Shown in pieces: positions 23,716-31,743 of a DNA stretch of 33,566 nucleotides (its first letter is position 1; the number at the start of each line of letters is the position of its first letter). A program made the position numbers and the translations under genes. The stretch comes from Candidatus Peregrinibacteria bacterium (GTDB lineage: Bacteria > Patescibacteriota > Gracilibacteria > UBA1369), in NCBI GenBank assembly GCA_020851415.1, contig JADZCU010000070.1, positions 1-33,566 on the forward strand. The letters run 5' to 3'. A model generated the notes under the pieces. The model had not been told where the DNA came from and made no database searches. It saw only the letters and a program-made list of their open reading frames with translations.

Positions 23716-25662
23716 ATGAAAAAACAACCTTCTCTTGAACGTGGGGTTTCACATTCAGAAACAAAAGCTGTTCGGCCTGCTCAACCTGTTTCTCCAGGTC
23801 TTTTTGATAAAGTTATCGGCAATCGGAGTGTTATTGCTGCAGCTGCTTTGAGTGGTGTTTTGGCGCAAGGTTGTTTAGAGGAAACACATGAAAGCAATGA
23901 AAAAGTTGGGAGTGTGCAACAGGCTCAATGGAAAGCTACTTCCTTCACTCCTTCTTGGGGACAGGCTCTTGGCAATAATGCTGTTCCAAAAGTTTACTGG
24001 AAGACTCCGACTGATGGGATTGCTGTCTTTGCTTCTGATAAAGGTGGTGGCCTTGATCTGTATATTTCTTCCACTTCTTCCGGACCTACCGGGCCCTGGT
24101 CTCCTGAATCTCTCGTTGATGATTCTGGCTCCGTTATGAAAGTGAATATGCTTGCTCCAACTGACAGTGAACGTGGTGCTGTTATTTGTGTTGGTGGGGC
24201 TTGCACCACTGGCAAACTTATCTTCTCTTCTGATCGTGATGGCTCTGATGATCTTTTCTGGGGTGATTTTGACACCACCACTCTTGCTGTTACTAATGTT
24301 TCAAAGCTTCCTGTTGGCTTAGCTAAAGTGAATAGCAATGCTACGAGTGAAATGTATCCAACCGTTGATTTTTCTGGTAACAAACTCTTTTTTAATCGTG
24401 ATTATAATCTTTATACCGCTGATATTGGAGTTTGGGATAAAACTGCTTTAACCGGCGCTGTTGGTACTCAAAATTTGGGTCCTTCGGTTTATGGTACTTA
24501 TTTAATATCGAGCAATAATTCTGGTTGTGCAAATGTCTCTTCATCTGTTGATGCCTGTCGTTACGATCTTTCAGGTACAACTTTGAGTGTTCCTACCAAT
24601 GCGAATAGTATTCCGGGCACTCTCGCTGCTCCGAATGATGCTCAGGAACAGTTCCATCCGTATGTTGATTCTCAAGGGTATCTTTGGGTCTCTACCGGTA
24701 CTGTTGGCAATCGTGTTATTAAAGCTTTTGAACCCGTTGCTGGAATGGGCGGAACGGGTGGCGCTGGTGGAAGTGGCGGAAGTCCAGATGCAGGAGCTGG
24801 TGGTTCTGAAACTGGTGGTACCGGAGGAACAGGTGGCGCTGGTGGCGCTGAAACTGGTGGTACCGGAGGAATGGGAGGTGCTGGTGGCGCTGAAACTGGT
24901 GGTACCGGAGGAATGGGAGGTGCTGGTGGTTCTGAAACCGGTGGTACGGGAGGCACTGGTGGTTCCGAAACCGGTGGTACCGGTGGCGCTGGTGGAGCTA
25001 TGCCAGTTGATTGCGCAATTAAAGTTGAATCCGGTCCGGGTGAAGTAACTTGTGATGCGAGCGGTTCTTTCATCACTATGAAAATTACCGCTGAAAATCA
25101 GGAGGTCAAATTTGTTGGTCCTAAAGATGGTTGTTACGTTATCGCCACTAAATTACCTTCCGCGGAAGGTGACTCTATCACTTACAACGGAGCGCTCAGC
25201 TTCCCTGCTGGTGTTGCTCATCATGTGAAAAATGTTAACCACTGCTACAGCAAGGGTACTATTGCCGGCCTTGATGCTTTTTATGAAGGTACTGAACCTG
25301 TTGCTTCTTATAAACCTGAATACAATAAGGACGGAAGACTTCATGTTGTGACTATCGCTCTCCCAGAAGGGCAGATTCGTTATGAACATAATGGAAAACC
25401 TATTCAGTCGATCGACTTTTCTGATAAAAAATGTTTAAATGAAAAACCTTGTGAACCCGGGCAACAGCCACAAAATTCAGAAGTTTCCCTCGACTTAGAT
25501 CTGTACGAATCGATTGACCCTGGTGAACTTCCGGTTGTCAAACCTGAAGATCCTAAAGGCTGCGGCTGTGACGTGCCTGGGACTCAAAGTGATACCCACT
25601 CTGGCGTTCTGGCCGTATTGGCCGCCGGTATTGCCTTCACTAGACGTAGAAGAAAAGAGTAA
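23716..25662 (+). CDS. Secreted surface protein A: propeller-like repeats, Gly-rich linker, MYXO-CTERM-like tail
   Basis: A basic N terminus of about 35 residues precedes a hydrophobic stretch ending SGVLAQGC (about 38-53), which may be a noncanonical lipoprotein signal. Residues 75-340 contain PD40/TolB-like beta-propeller motifs (IAVFASDKGGGLDLYIS, LIFSSDRDGSDDLFWGDF, KLFFNRDYNLYTADI). Then comes a Gly/Thr/Glu repeat linker (about 340-430) with 14-residue units, a Cys-containing domain shared with the next gene (about 431-600), and a C terminus KGCGCDVP, a short hydrophobic helix (627-640) and RRRRK. That last arrangement matches the MYXO-CTERM sorting-signal pattern of Cys motif, helix and Arg cluster. 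The protein is probably exported and surface-anchored; ligand unknown. Confidence 0.88.
   Translation: MKKQPSLERGVSHSETKAVRPAQPVSPGLFDKVIGNRSVIAAAALSGVLAQGCLEETHESNEKVGSVQQAQWKATSFTPSWGQALGNNAVPKVYWKTPTDGIAVFASDKGGGLDLYISSTSSGPTGPWSPESLVDDSGSVMKVNMLAPTDSERGAVICVGGACTTGKLIFSSDRDGSDDLFWGDFDTTTLAVTNVSKLPVGLAKVNSNATSEMYPTVDFSGNKLFFNRDYNLYTADIGVWDKTALTGAVGTQNLGPSVYGTYLISSNNSGCANVSSSVDACRYDLSGTTLSVPTNANSIPGTLAAPNDAQEQFHPYVDSQGYLWVSTGTVGNRVIKAFEPVAGMGGTGGAGGSGGSPDAGAGGSETGGTGGTGGAGGAETGGTGGMGGAGGAETGGTGGMGGAGGSETGGTGGTGGSETGGTGGAGGAMPVDCAIKVESGPGEVTCDASGSFITMKITAENQEVKFVGPKDGCYVIATKLPSAEGDSITYNGALSFPAGVAHHVKNVNHCYSKGTIAGLDAFYEGTEPVASYKPEYNKDGRLHVVTIALPEGQIRYEHNGKPIQSIDFSDKKCLNEKPCEPGQQPQNSEVSLDLDLYESIDPGELPVVKPEDPKGCGCDVPGTQSDTHSGVLAVLAAGIAFTRRRRKE
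24757..24995 (+). repeat. Gly-rich tandem repeat in surface protein A
   Basis: In-frame units encode ETGGTGG(M/T)GGAGG(A/S). The clearest nucleotide copies begin at 24847 and 24889 with a 42-bp period (14 codons). Similar Gly-rich linkers are common in secreted proteins of myxobacteria. Copy number may vary by slippage. Confidence 0.85.
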
Positions 25663-25748
25663 CATTTTGGTGAAAACAATGGACGAAAAGCTGGATTTCC
25701 TGCTATTTTTGCAGTATAAAGATTTTCTTTCATTAACTTCTTTATTTT

Positions 25749-27905
25749 ATGTCTGAAAGTGATCCACTATTACCGTTACCGGAAGTTTCATCCAGGGAAC
25801 CAAGTAATTTATCACGGAGAGCTTCCAGATCGTCCGATAGAAGTATTTTTGACGGCCTGCGTAAAAAACTTATGTTTGCTGCCGGGGTTGGCTTAACTAG
25901 CGGTGCTCTTGGTGGAGCTTTTGGAACTCAGGGGTGTCTGCCTGCTGAAAGTGAGACTGACTCACATGAAAGCAATGAAAAAGTTGGAAGTGTGCAACAA
26001 GCTCAATGGAAAGCTACTTCCTTCACCCCTTCCTGGGGACAATCTCTTAGCAATAATTTTGCTCCTAAAGTTTATTGGAAAACTCCTACCGACGGTATTG
26101 CTGTTTTTGAGTCTGATAAAGGTGGAGGATCTGATATTTACATATCTACCACTTCTTCTGGTCCCACTGGACCTTGGTCTCCGGAAACTCTTATTGATGA
26201 TTCTGGTTCTGTTGTGAAAGTAAACATACTTGCCTCAACTGAAAGTGAACGTGGTGCTGTTATTTGTGTTGGTGGGGCTTGCGCCACTGGTAAGCTTATC
26301 TTCTCTTCTGATCGTGATGGCTCTGATGATCTTTTCTGGGGTGATTTTGACACTACCACTCTTGCCGTTACTAATGTTTCTAAGCTTCCGGTTGGCGGAA
26401 CTAAAGTAAATGGAAATTTTACCGGCGAGATGTATCCAACTGTTGATTTTTCAGGGAATAAACTCTTCTTTAATAGGGATAGCATTATCTATTCAGCCGA
26501 TATTGGCGTTTGGGATAAAACTGCTTTGACTGGCGCTGTTGGCGCTCAAAATTATGGGCCTTCTGTCTATGGCACTTATCTTATTTCTTCTAATGATTCT
26601 GGTTGTGCAAATGTTTCTTCTTCTGTTGATGCTTGTCGTTATGATCTTTCCGGTACAACTTTGAGTGTTCCTACCAATGCGAATAGCATTCCGGGTACTC
26701 TCGCTACTCCGAATGATGCTCAAGAACAACATACCCCTTATGTTGATTCCAAAGGTTATCTTTGGGTCTCTTCCGGTACTGATGGTAACCGTACTATTAA
26801 GGCTTTTGAACCCGTTGCTGGCACTCCTGATGCTGGCGCTGATAGTGGCGAGGCAGGAGCAGGAGGAGCTGACTCTGGTACCGACGGTAGTGGTGGTGAA
26901 GGTGGAACGGGTGGAGCCGATGCTGGCACTCCTGATGTAGATGCCGGGATGGATGCAGCTCTAGACGCTGCGGATGATGTTATGGACTCCGGCACTGATG
27001 CTTCTTCTGATGCTGGTGAGGGCGGTACTGATGCCGGCTCAATGGATGCAGGCACTGATGCTTCTTCTGACGCGGGCGAAGTTGACGCTGGTATGGACGC
27101 CTCTACCGATGCGGGCGAGGGCGGTACTGATGCGGGCTCAACGGATGCAGGCACTGACGCTTCTTCTGACGCGGGCGAAGTTGACGCTGGTATGGACGCC
27201 TCTACCGATGCGGGCGAGGGCGGCACTGATGCTGGCAAACCTGCTGACTGCGCCATCAAGGTTGAGTCCGGTCCGGGTGAAGTGACTTGTGATTCGAGCG
27301 GATCTTTCATCACAATGAAAATTACCGCTGAAAATCAGGAGGTTAAGTTTGTCGGCCCTCAAGATGGTTGTTATGTTATTGCTACTAAATTACCTTCCGC
27401 GGAAGGTGACTCTATCACTTACAACGGAGCACTCAGCTTCCCTGCTGGTGTTGCTCATCATGTGAAAAATGTTAACCACTGTTACAGCAAAGGAACCATT
27501 GCTGGCCTTGATGCTTTTTATGAAGGTACTGAACCTGTTGCTTCTTATAAACCTGAATACAATAAGGATGGTGCTAAAGTTGTTACCATTAAACTTGCTG
27601 AAGGACAGATTCGTTATGAACATAAAGGAAAACCTATTCAATCCATTTCTTTCCCGGAGGAAAAATGTTTGGATGGCAAGCCTTGTGAGCCTGGCCAACA
27701 GCCACAAAACACCGAGGTTTCTGTGGATTTGAAACTTTATTCCAAAGCAAAACTGGATGATCTTCCGGTGGTAACGCCTGAGGCTCCGGCTGATGGTGGC
27801 TGTTCTGTAACCAGAACCCCAGAAGAAACAAGCAACGGCATTCTGGCAGCGTTTGCAGCCCTTGGAATTGCCGGACTGATTCGACGTCGCCAAAAGCAGG
27901 ACTAA
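25749..27905 (+). CDS. Secreted surface protein B: paralogue of A with Asp/Ala-rich linker
   Basis: The layout is the same as its neighbour. A hydrophilic basic N terminus (1-36) is followed by a hydrophobic stretch ending GTQGC (about 39-60). Propeller-like repeats (about 88-355) are nearly identical in many places to protein A. The linker (about 357-496) is rich in Asp, Ala, Gly and Ser with 33-residue repeats (DAGTDASSDAGEVDAGMDAS) instead of Gly/Thr units. The shared Cys-containing domain follows (497-670), then a tail DGGCSV, a hydrophobic helix (about 697-712) and RRRQK. The tail has one Cys where protein A has a CGC motif. The gene is a tandem duplicate with its own TATAAA box (25715-25720). 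Confidence 0.88.
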   Translation: MSESDPLLPLPEVSSREPSNLSRRASRSSDRSIFDGLRKKLMFAAGVGLTSGALGGAFGTQGCLPAESETDSHESNEKVGSVQQAQWKATSFTPSWGQSLSNNFAPKVYWKTPTDGIAVFESDKGGGSDIYISTTSSGPTGPWSPETLIDDSGSVVKVNILASTESERGAVICVGGACATGKLIFSSDRDGSDDLFWGDFDTTTLAVTNVSKLPVGGTKVNGNFTGEMYPTVDFSGNKLFFNRDSIIYSADIGVWDKTALTGAVGAQNYGPSVYGTYLISSNDSGCANVSSSVDACRYDLSGTTLSVPTNANSIPGTLATPNDAQEQHTPYVDSKGYLWVSSGTDGNRTIKAFEPVAGTPDAGADSGEAGAGGADSGTDGSGGEGGTGGADAGTPDVDAGMDAALDAADDVMDSGTDASSDAGEGGTDAGSMDAGTDASSDAGEVDAGMDASTDAGEGGTDAGSTDAGTDASSDAGEVDAGMDASTDAGEGGTDAGKPADCAIKVESGPGEVTCDSSGSFITMKITAENQEVKFVGPQDGCYVIATKLPSAEGDSITYNGALSFPAGVAHHVKNVNHCYSKGTIAGLDAFYEGTEPVASYKPEYNKDGAKVVTIKLAEGQIRYEHKGKPIQSISFPEEKCLDGKPCEPGQQPQNTEVSVDLKLYSKAKLDDLPVVTPEAPADGGCSVTRTPEETSNGILAAFAALGIAGLIRRRQKQD
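26940..27238 (+). repeat. 99-bp tandem repeat in surface protein B linker
   Basis: Units beginning at 27048 and 27147 repeat with a 99-bp period (33 codons) at near identity, with a partial, more diverged copy upstream. They encode an acidic Asp/Ala/Gly/Ser spacer. Confidence 0.85.
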
Positions 27906-27907
27906 AC

Positions 27908-27959
27908 TTTTCAATAAGCCAAAAAAGTGCTATAATTAACGGATTATAGCTTTTTGGCT
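27908..27959 (+). promoter_or_regulatory. Overlapping promoter and terminator hairpin before the cyclase gene
   Basis: GCTATAAT (27929-27936) and ATTATAGC (27943-27950) form an 8-bp stem followed by TTTTT, a terminator for surface protein B. It is extended by AGCCAAAAA (27917-27925) pairing with TTTTTGGCT (27951-27959). The left arm is also an extended -10 box (TGCTATAAT) with TTTTCA 17 nt upstream (27908-27913), a promoter for the cyclase gene starting at 27962. Confidence 0.6.
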
Positions 27960-27961
27960 GT

Positions 27962-30010
27962 ATGGATAGAAAAAAACAAAAAATTATTTTTGGAGGATTG
28001 ATCTCTCTGGGGGTCTGTTTGATTTTCGGGCTGCTGCTGTTTTTGAATGCTTTGAATGTCTGGCAAACAAACCTTTCTGATCACTTGTATTCCTTTAATA
28101 CCCATCCAGTTAACAGGAATATAGTCCTGGTAACTGTTGATGACTCTACTTTGGATCCGATAAATGGATTAGGAGATTATCGAGAATGGCAACGTGATGT
28201 TTATGCTCAAGTCCTCAACAACATGAATCAATATAAACCATCTGTAATTGGTCTTGATGTGCTTTTTCGATCACCAAAAGATCCTACCTCAGACCAAATG
28301 TTTATTGAGTCGCTGAGCAAAACCCAAAAACCGATTGTTACTTTCCAACAACAAATAAGAGATCCTAATGGTGATAGCATCACAGATGCAGTTTTTCCAT
28401 TTAATGAAATCCTCCAAATTCCTCAACTTGAATTAGGCTTTGGCGTCGCTACAGACAATAATGAAATTTTCAGAAATTACTCAGGTATTTCACATGACGC
28501 AAATCTCAATAAAGACTTTTTTAGTTTGGGTGTAAGTATTGCTTCCGCCTACACGAAACTCAATAATTTGCCGGTAAATTTACCAAAGAATAGCTTTAAG
28601 TTTCCTTATTTCTCAAACCCTGAGGATAACAGTGATTCCAATAAGTCTTACCCTTTTGTTTCTTTCCTGGAAGTTTACAACAACGATTATATTGCTTTTG
28701 ATCCACAATATTTTAAGGATAAAATCGTTTTAATTGGCGCTTATTCAAGGAGTTTCAAAGATTCTTTTTTCACCCCCCTTTCAAAAACTTACAAAATGTA
28801 CGGTGTGGAAATTCATGCCAATGCGATTCAGGCGATTTTGGAGAACAGGTTTTTACGAGAGATGAGTTTTGCGGAAAAGCTTTTGCTTATTGTGATTCTT
28901 GCGGTTCTTTCGACATTTCTTTTTCTTTATACAAAAGTGCGATGGTCGGTTCTCTACCTGGTTGTGGTACCGGTTGTTTATACTTTGTTGGCGCCCTGGG
29001 CTTTTAATAATTTGAATTTGATTTTTGATCTGGTGCATCCATATCTGGTGGTTATAGTGAGCTTTGCGGCTGTATATATTTATCGTTATGTTACTGAATT
29101 TAAAGAAAAACTGGCCTTGAAGGGTGCGTTTAGTAAGTATGTAAATCCTGAACTGGTGAAACAGATAACTGAGCATCCCGAAAATCTTCATCTTGGTGGA
29201 GAGAAGCGAGCGGTGACTGTTCTTTTTACTGATATTGCTCACTTTACGACTATTTCCGAAGGACTTACTCCTGAGAGTTTAGTCGCACTGCTGAACGAAT
29301 ATTTTGATGCAATGTCTGAGGTTATCATGGCGCAGGGTGGGACTTTGGATAAGTTTGAAGGAGATGCGATTATGGCTTTCTTTGGTGCACCGATTGCCTA
29401 TCCGGATCATGCGCTTCGTGCGGCAAATGCTGCTATTGGCATGCGTTTTAAATTGAATCAGCTTTTACAAAAATGGAAAAATGATCCACCACTGCCGGGA
29501 GGAGAAAAGAAACCTGCGATAGATTTCCGTTGCGGACTTTCTTCCGGTGACGTCATTGTGGGGAATGTCGGCTCTAAGGAACGTTTTGAATATACTGTCA
29601 TGGGAGACATTGTGAATTTAGGTTCTCGCCTTGAAGGTGCCAACAAAAAATACAGCACTAACATTATGGTTTCAGAGGCCACGTATGAACTTATCAAAAA
29701 TAGTTTTGAATGCAGGGAGCTGGATATTATTCGTGTGGTCGGGAAGACTAAACCTATCCGGGTTTACGAAGTTCTTTCCACCAAGGGTCAATTACCTGCA
29801 GAGGCGATGAGTTTACTGCAAAGTTATAATGAAGGAATGTCGCTGTATCATGCTCGAAAGTATGCGGAAGGATTAGAGAAATTCAAACAGCTTTTGCAAA
29901 AATTTCCTCAGGATGGTCCGAGCAAAATGTATTTGCAGCGCTGTGAAGTGTTGAGAGATTTTCCGAAACCCGCTGACTGGGACGAAGTGTTTGAGATGGG
30001 AAGTAAATAA
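27962..30010 (+). CDS. CHASE2-domain class III adenylate cyclase
   Basis: This enzyme makes cAMP from ATP at the membrane under control of an extracellular sensor. An N-terminal TM helix (about 9-30) leads to an extracellular CHASE2 domain (about 35-300) with VLVTVDDSTLDPI and SVIGLDVLFR. Two or three further TM helices (about 305-375) follow. The cyclase domain (about 415-590) has both metal-binding Asp residues (LFTDIAHFT near 421-429, and GDAIMAFFGAP near 467-477), the substrate-selecting Lys in DKFEG, and the transition-state Asn/Arg in GDIVNLGSRLEG. The Lys and Asp pattern favours adenylate over guanylate. The C-terminal roughly 65 residues look like a TPR-type helical pair. A partner CNB protein lies at 10596. 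Confidence 0.95.
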   Translation: MDRKKQKIIFGGLISLGVCLIFGLLLFLNALNVWQTNLSDHLYSFNTHPVNRNIVLVTVDDSTLDPINGLGDYREWQRDVYAQVLNNMNQYKPSVIGLDVLFRSPKDPTSDQMFIESLSKTQKPIVTFQQQIRDPNGDSITDAVFPFNEILQIPQLELGFGVATDNNEIFRNYSGISHDANLNKDFFSLGVSIASAYTKLNNLPVNLPKNSFKFPYFSNPEDNSDSNKSYPFVSFLEVYNNDYIAFDPQYFKDKIVLIGAYSRSFKDSFFTPLSKTYKMYGVEIHANAIQAILENRFLREMSFAEKLLLIVILAVLSTFLFLYTKVRWSVLYLVVVPVVYTLLAPWAFNNLNLIFDLVHPYLVVIVSFAAVYIYRYVTEFKEKLALKGAFSKYVNPELVKQITEHPENLHLGGEKRAVTVLFTDIAHFTTISEGLTPESLVALLNEYFDAMSEVIMAQGGTLDKFEGDAIMAFFGAPIAYPDHALRAANAAIGMRFKLNQLLQKWKNDPPLPGGEKKPAIDFRCGLSSGDVIVGNVGSKERFEYTVMGDIVNLGSRLEGANKKYSTNIMVSEATYELIKNSFECRELDIIRVVGKTKPIRVYEVLSTKGQLPAEAMSLLQSYNEGMSLYHARKYAEGLEKFKQLLQKFPQDGPSKMYLQRCEVLRDFPKPADWDEVFEMGSK

Positions 30011-30043
30011 GATTACAGACTTATTTAAAATTCTCTTAAAAAC

Positions 30044-30075
30044 AAAAAAGAGACCTTCATGAAGGTCTCTTTTTT
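30044..30075. terminator. Bidirectional terminator after the cyclase gene
   Basis: A near-perfect palindrome with the core AGACCTTCATGAAGGTCT (30051-30068), flanked by A-runs and T-runs, terminates the cyclase transcript on the plus strand and the orphan gene at 30092 on the minus strand. Confidence 0.9.
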
Positions 30076-30091
30076 TATTCTAAATGAATTC

Positions 30092-30787
30092 CTACTCCTG
30101 CTTTTTTGTAAAAACTTCGGTTCTGGTTGGCTTTACTCCCTGCATAGAGTGAATCTTTGATGTGCCCACAATCGGTTTTGGACTTTCTGGATTTTGATGG
30201 ATGTAGCTCATCACTTCGCCATAACTTGTGAAGGCGATCTCTTTCCCGTCTAATGTTTTTGGTTTGTATTCAACCTGAGAAGCCGCATGCTCAAATTTAC
30301 CTTTGATATCATACTTACCTTCAGGACTTACCTTTACCGTGATTACAGCTTTTGGGTTTTCAGGAGAAACGACTTCTACAACAAAATCTTGTTCATATGT
30401 ACCAGTCATCTGGTAACTTAAACCGTCTTTGCTCAACATTGGAACTGCAAGATTTTTATAATTTTTTTGTGCCTCTGCTGAACTATCCGGTTTGATTTCA
30501 GTACCGCCGTTTACCGGACCACGCATGGTTGGTGTACTTGCCGCAACAACGCCTCCGATAGCCAGCATGGCAGCAACACCAATTTGAGCACCCAGAGTTT
30601 TGACCCAAGACCTTGAAACCGCGCCATTTTGATCGACGGCACTTGGCTGAGGTGTCACTTCAATCACTGATGGAGTAGCCGGTGTTCTGTCACTATCAAT
30701 AGCATTATCTACTGAATGAACAGCGTCAACCTCCGGCGTAGAAGCCAAATTTTCGTCATCTGCTGGGGGGAAATTTGGATTACCCAT
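30092..30787 (-). CDS. Membrane-anchored orphan protein with acidic N-terminal region, 231 aa
   Basis: I cannot assign a family. A long acidic, Pro/Thr/Ser/Asp-rich N-terminal region (1-60) is followed by SRSWVK, a single hydrophobic helix (about 66-86, AQIGVAAMLAIGGVVAAST) and a soluble beta-rich domain (about 105-220). The N terminus is probably cytoplasmic and the C-terminal domain outside. The long pre-TM region resembles the layout of the two surface proteins upstream. I use the ATG at 30787; a TTG at 30793 is an in-frame alternative. A promoter match on the minus strand (TTGAAA, 17 nt, TATTTT) precedes it. Confidence 0.82.
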   Translation of the reverse strand: MGNPNFPPADDENLASTPEVDAVHSVDNAIDSDRTPATPSVIEVTPQPSAVDQNGAVSRSWVKTLGAQIGVAAMLAIGGVVAASTPTMRGPVNGGTEIKPDSSAEAQKNYKNLAVPMLSKDGLSYQMTGTYEQDFVVEVVSPENPKAVITVKVSPEGKYDIKGKFEHAASQVEYKPKTLDGKEIAFTSYGEVMSYIHQNPESPKPIVGTSKIHSMQGVKPTRTEVFTKKQE

Positions 30788-30831
30788 AAGCAATTTTTTT
30801 ACTTTGCAACCAAAAAATAGCAGGTTGTGTC

Positions 30832-30859
30832 TTGATTTTCAAGCAAAAATAAGTATAAT
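30832..30859 (+). promoter_or_regulatory. Divergent promoter pair around 30.84 kb
   Basis: The plus-strand promoter TTGATT (30832-30837), 16 nt, TATAAT (30854-30859) reads toward the GC-rich gene. The palindrome CTTGATTTTCAAG (30831-30843) supplies the -35 of both this promoter and the minus-strand promoter of the 231-aa orphan. The plus transcript would carry a leader of nearly 200 nt before 31061. Confidence 0.5.
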
Positions 30860-30917
30860 ACCTGACTAGTGTTCTTTGTCAAGTCGGCTTCAAATAGTGC
30901 GGGTTAATGTTAGTGAG

Positions 30918-31019
30918 ATGCCTCTGGCCACGCTGTGTGCCAGCCTGCAGGCAGAGGTAGCTCAGCTACCATTGATCCCCAACCACGGTAGAATGGAGGT
31001 AGAAACTCGGAAAAAGTAG
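30918..31019 (+). CDS. Possible small ORF in the leader of the GC-rich gene, 33 aa
   Basis: This short frame from ATG to TAG (MPLATLCASLQ..., ending RKK) lies inside the long leader and shares the raised GC content of the region. It overlaps a perfect 6-bp hairpin (GGTAGC-TCA-GCTACC, 30956-30970) and contains a GGAGGT at 30995-31000. It could be a leader peptide, the displaced N terminus of the next gene if a frameshift occurred, or chance. The frame is different from the gene at 31061. Confidence 0.25.
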   Translation: MPLATLCASLQAEVAQLPLIPNHGRMEVETRKK

Positions 31020-31060
31020 AAGTCCAGAATCGGGGAACGCCAGCCCGAATCCTCAGGACT

Positions 31061-31690
31061 GTGGTACCTGGCGTCGTGTTGCTCCTGTGCCCCCTGAAGG
31101 CAAATGCCGAAGAAGGGGGCGCGTCCGGCAGTGGTGCCGGGTGCGATGTTGTCCAGGACGGACCGACTCTGACCATCAAAGGGAGCTGCATCACTGCGGC
31201 ACCCTGGATGGAAGGAACCGAGCTTGATCTCGACGGGATCATTCGCGGTGAGCTTGGCTCGGAGACCCTCCATTTGGTCTCGGGCAAAGTGATGGCCCAC
31301 AACCTCGGCAACAAGAGGGCCCTGAAAATCGCGGTAGATGGCAGCGAATATTCGCTTCTGGTAGACCCGCAGGAAGTCGTTGAAGTCCAGATCAAGGACG
31401 TTGACCAAGTGGCCTGTTATTCCCATAGCGGGGAGACGGTCCTGAAGGTCAGCTATCTGACTGAACAGATTCGACTGAAGGCGGGACAGGGACGCACGGT
31501 AGTGCTGTCCCAACCGGAGGGCGAAGTTGCCTGCGGAATCGCCGCGCGGTGGTCGTATCCGCGTATGGAAGTCCCTCAAGAGGAGCTGGTAACCCCGGCT
31601 CAAAACTCGAGTGGATTCATCATCGCTATTCCGACCCTCGTGCTCTTGATGGCTCTGCGACGGCAAAGGAGGCCGATGCGGAGCGCCTGA
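31061..31690 (+). CDS. GC-rich secreted/anchored protein with C-terminal TM and Arg cluster, 209 aa
   Basis: From the GTG at 31061 the product has a hydrophobic signal-like start ending ANA|EE, a Gly/Ser stretch, a beta-rich middle with four Cys (near residues 27, 44, 125 and 159), and a C-terminal helix (about 185-198) followed by RRQRRP. A signal, Cys-containing beta domain and TM-Arg tail resemble the anchored layout of the two surface proteins, although a CxC motif is missing. Base composition is clearly more GC-rich than all neighbours, pointing to horizontal acquisition. The start is doubtful: the GTG has no positive n-region, and in-frame upstream codons (ARILRT) would supply one but offer no ATG. 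I do not recognise the family. Confidence 0.7.
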   Translation: MVPGVVLLLCPLKANAEEGGASGSGAGCDVVQDGPTLTIKGSCITAAPWMEGTELDLDGIIRGELGSETLHLVSGKVMAHNLGNKRALKIAVDGSEYSLLVDPQEVVEVQIKDVDQVACYSHSGETVLKVSYLTEQIRLKAGQGRTVVLSQPEGEVACGIAARWSYPRMEVPQEELVTPAQNSSGFIIAIPTLVLLMALRRQRRPMRSA

Positions 31691-31743
31691 GACCCCTCGC
31701 AATCGGGGAAGAGATTGCAACCCATAGCTTTGCTTTGGGCGAG

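Noticed and set aside
24672-25076. Minus-strand Pro-rich frame opposite the Gly-rich linker
   Set aside because: It is the reverse complement of the GGT/GGC repeat (Gly codons read as Pro/Ala), a repeat artefact.
24757-27238. CRISPR-like periodic repeats
   Set aside because: The repeats are in-frame coding units with no unique spacers between conserved repeats and no cas genes.
26756-27313. Minus-strand Ala/Ser/Pro-rich frame opposite the Asp/Ala linker
   Set aside because: A shadow of the 99-bp repeat in surface protein B; no independent start signal or domain.
30950-31010. tRNA-like GGTAGCTCAG segment
   Set aside because: The sequence resembles a tRNA D-arm, but no acceptor stem, anticodon arm or T-loop (TTCRA) can be placed around it; it is simply a hairpin.
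30962-31720. Long minus-strand frame (252 codons) opposite the GC-rich gene
   Set aside because: GC-rich DNA gives long antisense frames. The plus-strand product has a signal-like start, C-terminal helix, Arg cluster and a fitting terminator, while the antisense product shows no domain logic.
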